Shown here piece after piece: positions 57,377-64,000 of a stretch of DNA of 64,000 nt (positions are counted from its first letter, which is position 1; the number at the start of each line of letters is the position of its first letter). The DNA is from Phyto melanocephala (lineage: Eukaryota; Arthropoda; Insecta; Diptera; Rhinophoridae), in NCBI GenBank assembly GCA_941918925.1, contig OW799233.1, positions 149,202,802-149,266,801 of the forward strand, in the 5' to 3' direction. The notes beneath the pieces are model-generated. The model saw only the letters and a list, made by a program, of their open reading frames with translations, was not told where the DNA came from and did not search any database. The position numbers were made by a program, and so were the translations under genes.

Positions 57377-58160
57377 AATTAAGTGTGCTATTTTGAATTT
57401 AAATCAGCTGATGTAAAACAATTATAAAAATAAATATTTTCTTTCATAATGCCAAAAACAATTGAAAAAAAAACAAAATTATAGCCAGTTTGTGCGAAAG
57501 GTACATTTTAGATGTTGTAATGGCAGACTCAAGTAAATAAATCATAAATAAATTAAATTTAGTTTGATAAACAAAAACAGCAGAGTCCTTAGCCGATCTT
57601 ATTTGACGCCACTAGTGACTTGTTATCAAAAATTAGCAACTGCGCTTAAATTTGGATGTCGGCCCGATAAAATTGTACAATGAACGGCGACGGCTTACAA
57701 AAACCATTGCGGCGTAGCTTAGCCGGCTTAGCTGTTTAGCACAGGTCTTTGCTTATTAAATACGACAGCACAATAAACACAGCGTACAAAGTTCTATTAT
57801 TATAAGACACTTTTTGTTTGAAAAGCACCAACAACATTTTTAAACCATTGTAAAATTTTAGGACAATAGGACAATATGACATGATAAGACACCTTGTGAA
57901 TCACCCATATGGTTTTATTTTTTTATTAATTTACAAAAGCAAATATTAACAATACGATTAAATGAATAAACTAAAATTATCCGTCTTAATCTTAAACTTG
58001 ATTATTTATTTAAACTGTTAACCGATGATAAAAATCCCAAAGCTTTTTGTTTTATTTCATTACAATGTTTCCGATAGATAGAGGGTCTTAAATATCTTAA
58101 TCAATTTATCATAATAATATTTCTTGGTATTACAAACGATATGATAAATCATCTATACCG
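57377..58160. other. Non-coding stretch
   Basis: No gene recognised; possible right end of a larger MITE near 57910. Confidence 0.4.
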
Positions 58161-58164
58161 AACC

Positions 58165-58476
58165 AGTGTATACTTTCACCGATTGTGTTGTTAGAGGGTA
58201 TAAAAACACCTAAAAAGAAGACGTTAATACAAAGTTGTCTACATTCACTCGAAAGACGTTAAGAATATTTGAACATTTCTATAAAAAAAGAGTTGTGCCA
58301 AAATAATTGTGTAAACTATAACCAAACCGTTTTAGAGGAATCGTCCTAAACGGGGGAATTAAAGTTTAAAAAAAAAACACTTTTGTTAAGAAACAATAAA
58401 AGAAAAAAATTAAAAAATCCTTTTTATTTAAAGAAGTCCTTTAAACAGTGTTACACCAAGAAACATCTTTTTGAAT
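58165..58476 (+). promoter_or_regulatory. TATA promoter and untranslated leader exon of Adgf copy 2 (inferred)
   Basis: TATAAAA at 58199-58205, then ACACCTAAAAAG, AAAGTTGTCTACATTC and CGAAAGACGTT, the same order of blocks as at 25351-25415. CCAGTGTATACTTTCA lies just upstream, as CCAATACATACTTTCA does there. The leader ends AAACATCTTTTTGAAT with donor GTAAGT at 58477-58482. The next same-strand acceptor followed by a gene is CCTTTTAG at 62863, giving a 4.4 kb intron that holds the Tigger/hAT nest. Inferred from the duplicated layout. Confidence 0.55.
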
Positions 58477-59400
58477 GTAAGTAAAATTTATTTAAATGTT
58501 TGTCTGTATATGTGCTTTTACAATTCTTATTATTTTTTTTAAATATTATGCAATACAAATTCCTAATTACATCTGAGGTATATTATGTACTTAACTTACG
58601 TTTAGACGGGATGTGTTTTACATATGACATGTAAATTTGACGCATTGGTGTAACTACACCACTCTGGGGGATGCAAAGCAAAGAAAAAAACTCACTGTTA
58701 TACATATAAAATTAACCAAGTTTTAGATTTTGTCCCTAAAAATTTTTTTTGTGCTTTTGCCACCCCCAGAAAAATTTTTACACCCGCCAATGCTTTTGCA
58801 ATTGCGTGTGTAATTGCGTATGTCTATTAAAATTATCTTTTTACGATGGATTTTTATGAAAAAGGAGTATCTCGATTTTTACTACTTTGTAGGAAAAGAA
58901 AAAAAAAAAAAAACACTGAATAGAATTTCAAAAATAAAATGAGATTTTTTACGTTATTTTTAAATCACTTAACTCTTTAGGGATGATGCGTTTGTGAGTG
59001 GACTACTAACAAGACCATTATTTCTTGAACAGTGAGTTAGTGAATAAAAATGCGACCAAAATTTTTGGTTATTACTTCGTAATGTTTTTTTTATTTAATA
59101 AATACGTTGTTTATAAATAAGTAAACATATTTATCCTTTTGCCTTTTTCTGGCTTCTTTTTTTAAGTAATTGGTTTTTTATAGAGGTATATACAGCACAC
59201 CTCGATTCTTGCAACATAAGAATATTTTTCATTGCGCACTCAGTACTTGCTACACCCAAACATTTTTAACTCGATACTTGCAACATTAATCTTGTACATA
59301 CTCTTGCGTGCTGCCTTGTTTACGTTTTCTTAGACTGAATACATTTCGGGAAATCCCCGTCGTTTAATGCTGCCGATGAAATGTTGTACATAATTTAAAT

Positions 59401-61082
59401 CAGTGATGGGAAATGAGATTTTCATTTCGGTATCAAAAAATTTTTCTGAGAGTACTTTTTTAACCTCAAGAGTAACAAATCGTTATTTTTTTTTTTAAAT
59501 TTTTATTAAAGAGTAAAAAAATCTTTATGAAAACAAAAAGTTTACAAAAACCATAAATCAATACATAAAAAGTTAATTTTACCTTTAAACAAAACATTTT
59601 TTAAATTTATTTTGTACTTTTTAAGGTATATCACTTTAAACTGAAATAGCCCCTAGATAAATAGCGCCAATTGAACAGGAACATAAGTAAATAATTATAA
59701 TACGTGATCAAAAGTAATAAATTTTACAGCAACTACAATTTGTTTGACATTATTTTATTAGATATATCTATACATATATGTCAAAGTTATAATAACAGGA
59801 GTCTTTAGATTTCAATAAGTCTTTGGTCTGAATGAGACTTGATACGGTATCAACATTAAGCCTATTTCTTTGTTTGGTTTTTATTAGATTTTGATACGAA
59901 AAAATCCTCTCTACATTTGCAGAGGAGTGAGGAATAGATAAAATTCCATTTGCAATTTTCGAAATGTCGGAAAGCATATATTCGCCCAAAGAGCTTTTAG
60001 TTTTAGCCACTTTAGACCAAAAACTACAAATATTTTCATTTACCAAAGGCTTAAGCTCTTCAACATCCGCCAATGCCCTGTACTAAGAGTTTATATTTTC
60101 AAAATTTTGACTTTCATTTGGAAACATTTTTAACAGAAGTGGTACAATATTATTAGTTCTACCAGACAAAACGTTTAATAGAATAAAAGAACTTATGATC
60201 TTTAAAACGTATTAAAGAAATAAAAAGGTCATTTTGAATACTGGATCAAAAAATCCGGATCTTATAAATTCGATCCTTTCATTTCTTGAATCCCTTTCAT
60301 AATCGTTTAACTTAAAATAGTACCTCAACGGCTCCCATTGCCCCAAAATTCTATTGACTACTTCCTCCCGTGAAAGCCACCTGGTTGTTGCATATTTATA
60401 TATGACATGCAATCCAGTACCGAAATACTCTTGGAATGTTGTGAACTTCTCCCTTATACTTGAGCTATTGCAAAAATTGGAAATTTGTCTTTTATAAATT
60501 TATCAATTTCAATCGGTATTCCATATTTCGATGCAGCGGATGATGTTAAATTTAGTATGTGGCAAATGCTTGCGCACCATTCAAGGGGCCCATCATGACC
60601 GCACAGTTGTCGGTTGTAATACCGATTATATTATTTAAAGGTATATTGCATAGCTCTAAAAATTTTAAAGTACTTTCAAATATGTCACTTGATGAGCTGA
60701 CATCTATTTTAGTTAAACCTAAAAATCGATCACGACATTGTCCATTAAAAGTTCTAATAACAATCACCAAGTTTTAGTTGATGCTTATATCAGTGCTCTC
60801 ATCAAGCACTATCGAAAAATAATTCATTTTACAAAAATCAGAAATATCAGTAATATTTTATGTTAAACAAAATAAGAAGACATAATAAGAACTAGAGTTG
60901 CCATTTTCATAAACTACAAGTGATGAAGGGAAAATGCTAAAACAGATGAATTTAAAAAATCAATGGTTTTAAATTTTAGACGTATCACTGAGAGTATCAA
61001 ATGTTACAGAGGAGGAACAAGGTATTTTTTCAAATGAAATAGTATCAAAAAAAGTACGATCGTAACAACTTTTCCACCACTG
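59401..61082 (-). mobile_element. hAT element nested in the Tigger element
   Basis: Ends CAGTGATGGGAAA and complement of TTTTCCACCACTG. Flanking 8-mers ATTTAAAT (59393-59400) and ATTTGAAT (61083-61090), one difference, the hAT duplication size. Contains a degenerate minus-strand transposase. Confidence 0.92.
59768..60830 (-). pseudogene. hAT transposase, C-terminal two-thirds, degenerate
   Basis: On the minus strand: MNYFSIVLDESTDIS (first catalytic Asp region, about 60830-60785), VIVIRTFNGQCRDRFLGL and IIGITTDNCAVMMGPLNG (second Asp, about 60600), a gap, YATTRWLSREEVVNRILGQW (about 60400-60335), and the C-terminal dimerisation block LSIPHSSANVERIFSYQN followed by KTKQRNRLNVDTVSSLI (about 59940-59830). 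The conserved order is that of hAT transposases. Stops and frameshifts between the blocks, and no BED zinc finger at the N-terminus, so not functional. Confidence 0.88.
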
Positions 61083-61127
61083 ATTTGAATCAGTTCTAAG
61101 CTGACTATTGAGAGGTGTGGTGTCATA

Positions 61128-61418
61128 ATGGCAAAGAAAAAATTTACATTGCTGACAATTAAAGACAAAGCTGAGATTTTAAAGAAATTAAGAGCTGGAT
61201 TTTCCACCAATTTCTTAGCCAAAAGTATTCATGTGCATAGATCAACAATTACTCGTGTTCAGAGAAATGAAAACATCATAAAGAAATTTGTGGCGCATTC
61301 TGAATCCGGCCCTGCTTTAACCCTTTGGAGTTTCCAAAAATGGAAAGAGACTAAGAAGCAGTGTGGTACTGAACAAGCGACTTTGTACAAAACAAACAAA
61401 ACTTTTAAATTTCTTTAA
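61128..61418 (+). pseudogene. Pogo/Tigger transposase N-terminus (CENP-B-like HTH)
   Basis: The frame starts with Met at 61128: KKFTLLTIKDKAEILKKLRA then GFSTNFLAKSIHVHRSTITR and NENIIKKFV, the psq-type DNA-binding helix-turn-helix of pogo/Tigger/jerky proteins. After about residue 60 the resemblance ends: the expected second DNA-binding half (CENP-B) is barely traceable (FQKWKE) and the DDE catalytic domain is absent, apparently by deletion. It lies downstream of the nested hAT and 185 bp before the right terminal repeat. Non-autonomous remnant. Confidence 0.82.
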
Positions 61419-61689
61419 TTCCACATACAATATGTATCTAGTGTTATACGAATGCGTTGAACCTAAGTGTTTTGATATTAAACTTAGATTTCAAACAGAT
61501 GTTGTTTGTTTTTGTATGGGAAATTAATACTCGGTACTTGCGACAACCTCGAAACTTGTACCGAGCCCGGTTTTCGTTATGTGCAAGAATAGAGTTTCTA
61601 CTGTATATAACTTTAAGTTGGCAATACTTTTTTAACTGGCTGCCATTTTTTCAGATGTAAAGTAATTTATGTTAAGCTTGGTTTAGCAT

Positions 61690-62130
61690 ATCAAAATGAA
61701 TAGACTGACGAAGGAACAACGCTTCCAACTTATGCAAATTTGCTTTTATGGTTGGTCATGGTTCTGTTCGAAATACTTATCGCGTGATTTTTGTTTAGCG
61801 ATGTAGCTCGCTTTTGTTTGAAAGGATAAGTCAAAAAAATAAAACTGCCATATTTGGAATGATGATAATTCTCAAGTGTATGTTGAGACATCCAGAAAAA
61901 CTGACCGTTTGGTGTGTGCTTTATAAGCTGGAGGCATCATTGGTCTGTACTTCTTTAAAAACGTTACAGTCAATACTGACCGCTATATAGACATAAGATA
62001 ACTGAATTTTTCGTTCATTAATTGAACAACAATGATGTTCAGGAGCTGCGGTGCAGACAGCGCAACATGTCAAACAGCTCGTGCAACAATTGATTTATTG
62101 AAGGAAACTGCCCAAGTCCAATTTTTTAAA
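61690..62130 (+). pseudogene. Mariner-family transposase remnant
   Basis: MNRLTKEQRFQLMQICFYG at about 61696, deletion, then SQVYVETSRKTDRLV, AGGIIGLYFFKNVTVNTDRY and LNNNDVQELRCRQ with the degraded second catalytic block and CQTARATIDLLKET-like sequence near 62075. Frameshifted and without the third Asp. Confidence 0.75.
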
Positions 62131-62860
62131 AATAAACGAGACGGGTTGCAAAAAAAATCTGTTAATTCAAACATTTTTGTTCAGCAAAATTAAGTTTATA
62201 CTAGTTTTGATCTAGTTACATCATTAGTTTTAGCCAAACTACGAGAACATCAAAGATAATAACAAACATAGCAAAAGCGTTGCTGTTAGACTTTTATTCT
62301 AGTCCTTGTGGTAAAAAAAAAATGAAAAAGATGGTGTAATTTGGTTTGTTTAGTTTAATTTTAAATATGAATTTATGCCGTTTAGTTCATTTCTAAAAAA
62401 TTATAAAAATGTAAAATTTTTTTTTTTTTTTTTTTTTTTTAATGACGTTTTGAAAACAAAAAATTGGACTCATTTTGCATGAAAAAAAAAAAAAATATCG
62501 TAACTTATTTGTGAATAACTCCTAGACACTTGAAAATATAAGAAAACATTGTTTAGCTGATTAAAAAAAAATTTATTGTTAACCATTACCGGACTAATTA
62601 TTCTCACGTTATGATGAAGTGTTTAAGCATAACCGCCTTATTTTGGACAAAATATTAGGCATGCACATGCCCGTTAGAAAAAAACTGAAAATGGATTTGA
62701 ATTAAGCGCGTCAAAATCTATGTATGCAGCCCACATATTTTTGTTTAAAGGCGGGCAAATCATACAATCTTAGCAATGGGCATAAGCGCTCTTTTTGTTT
62801 TTATACATTTCTGTGCTAGATATCAAAACATATAACACTAACAAATTTTAAATTACCTTT
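62131..62860. other. Non-coding stretch
   Basis: Contains a run of about 24 T near 62418-62440. No gene or terminal repeats recognised. Lies in the proposed first intron of Adgf copy 2. Confidence 0.45.
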
Positions 62861-62867
62861 TAGGTCT

Positions 62868-64000
62868 ATGCTCTTCAAAATGGTTGGCTTTAAAGTACTC
62901 CTTATTACCAGTTTAATAACAATAATAACAGCTATGGGCCCAAAACCGACTGATATGTCTTGTAAGTGTTTAAAACTGAAAAAGCTATTCTCATATTTTT
63001 TTTTTAATTTTCTATTCAGTTTTTCAGCAGGCTCGAGATAAAATAATATCTGCTGAAGAGTCTCTAGTTACCGGTGGGAATCTCAATCTCACAAACAGAG
63101 AAATAGAAGTGGAAGAAATTTTTATGACATACAAAAGAAAAGAGTTGCTAGAAGGATTTCAATATTCCGATAAACACCCAGCTGGTATGCATTTCTTTAA
63201 GGCCAAACGTCTCATCGATCGCAGTCTTGTCTTTGAGATTTTACAAAAAATGCCCAAAGGTGCTTTGCTACATACAGACTCCTTAGCCGCAGTATCATCG
63301 GAGTGGGTAGTTAGGAAGATTTTCTATATGAACGGCCTAATGAGATGTGAAACGAAAAATCTTCTAACTATTTTCACATTCCGCAGAAAACCAAAACTAC
63401 ATGGCTGCAACACCCAGTATGTGTATATAAATGATGAACGCAATAACGCTTCTTCGCCGCGATTCTTTGATAATTCATTGGAGAAATTTATAAATCTTCG
63501 TACTTCTATACCGGAATGTAAGTTTTCATAGTGTTAAGGATGTACATAAGAAATTTAATTTTTAATACTATTATTTTCTCTACAATTTCAGTAGAATACG
63601 ATTCGACAAACACTGTCTACACCCTACTCGATAATATGTTTTTAACGTTATCAGATGCTCTATACTATATAGAAGCCTTTCGTATATATTATACGCAAAT
63701 GTTGCAAGAATTGTACAATGATAACATAATGTATGCTGAAGTTCGTATGGAGCTTAAACCAGTTAGTATGAAAAATATTAGTTAATGTTAAATTTGCCTA
63801 ATAATTTCTCAAATTCATTCATAGTTATATGACAGACTTGGTAACAGTTTTCATATTGAACAAACTGTTGACGAATTGATTGAAATAGTGGATGAGTTTA
63901 AAAAAAGAAATCCAGATTTTTTGGGTATTAAAATTATATATGCAGCACATCGTAAATCCCAACCTGATGTAATTATTGAACATTTTAAAATATTTGAGAA
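62868..64000 (+). CDS. Adgf: Adenosine deaminase-related growth factor, copy 2, partial at window end
   Basis: Tandem paralogue of the gene at 37335. Coding exons in view: 62868-62961, 63020-63517, 63592-63761 and 63825 onward; the first three have exactly the lengths of copy 1 (94, 498, 170 nt). Signal peptide region FKVLLITSLITIITA. Shared blocks include SLVTGGNLNLTNRE, PAGMHFFKAKRLID, QKMPKGALLHT, LHGCNTQYVYINDERNN and NIMYAEVRM. At the zinc motif it reads LLHTDSL: His116 is kept but the second ligand (His118 in copy 1) is Asp. Loss of a zinc ligand predicts weak or no deaminase activity, although the remaining ligands lie outside the window. The acceptor TACCTTTTAG is 4 nt before ATG; a second in-frame ATG is at 62880. 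No frame damage, so it is probably expressed. Confidence 0.92.

Larger units (their letters stand above)
59193..61603 (+). mobile_element. Pogo/Tigger-like element, interrupted by a hAT
   Basis: Ends CAGCACACCTCGATTCTTGC and complement of GCAAGAATAGAGTTTCTACTG; TA on both sides (59191-59192, 61604-61605). Own sequence is only 59193-59400 and 61091-61603; the rest is a nested hAT at 59401-61082. Repeats of CTTGCAAC near the left end are complemented near the right end. Confidence 0.88.

Overview
The window looks like nuclear DNA of a higher fly (Diptera, Brachycera, possibly a calyptrate such as a blowfly, flesh fly or muscid). It is strongly AT-rich, has short-exon genes with GT-AG introns, and carries Drosophila-type genes and transposons. 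No bacterial features, rRNA, tRNA or CRISPR were seen. Species cannot be fixed from sequence alone.

Only three host genes can be supported. (1) A complete adenosine deaminase-related growth factor gene (Adgf copy 1, + strand) has six coding exons at 37335-42735 (511 aa) and a probable untranslated first exon with TATA box at 25351-25596, giving an 11.7 kb first intron. (2) A complete three-exon low-molecular-weight protein tyrosine phosphatase gene lies convergently on the minus strand (43255-43851, 158 aa). (3) A second Adgf paralogue (+ strand) starts at 62868, runs off the right edge, and has its own matching TATA promoter and leader exon at 58199-58476. The two Adgf genes have identical lengths for coding exons 1-3 (94, 498, 170 nt) and homologous promoters and leader exons, so the whole unit was duplicated. 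Copy 1 keeps all metal and catalytic residues; copy 2 has Asp in place of the second His of the HxH zinc motif.

Nearly everything else is transposon debris. 1.2-4.7 kb: dead mariner, then a Penelope-like element with GIY-YIG endonuclease, inverted termini and a hammerhead-like motif. 9.1-10.8 kb: 5'-truncated RNase H-bearing LINE with a clean 13-bp target duplication. 11.8-14.3 kb: two copies of one mariner family around a large dispersed repeat. 15.1-16.6 kb: hAT remnant with 8-bp duplication. 18.3-23.5 kb: several mini-me-like repeats with hairpin ends, GTCY tracts and long A/T tracts. 23.5-25.2 kb: Tc1-like and LINE remnants. 25.6-37.3 kb (Adgf intron): MITEs, a roughly 2.1 kb TIR element carrying a degenerate Cys-rich protein family, a roughly 3 kb TIR element with a nested LINE, and a hAT remnant. 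44-46.5 kb: mini-me copy split by a Helitron-like insertion with 120-bp tandem repeats. 49-54 kb: mariner copies and more dispersed repeats. 56.7-62.1 kb: TTAA-flanked MITE, a hAT nested in a pogo/Tigger element, and a mariner fragment.

The strongest candidates for something under-described are the TIR-bounded Cys-rich element at 29497-31642, the 3 kb element at 32274-35297, and the Adgf paralogue with a changed metal ligand.
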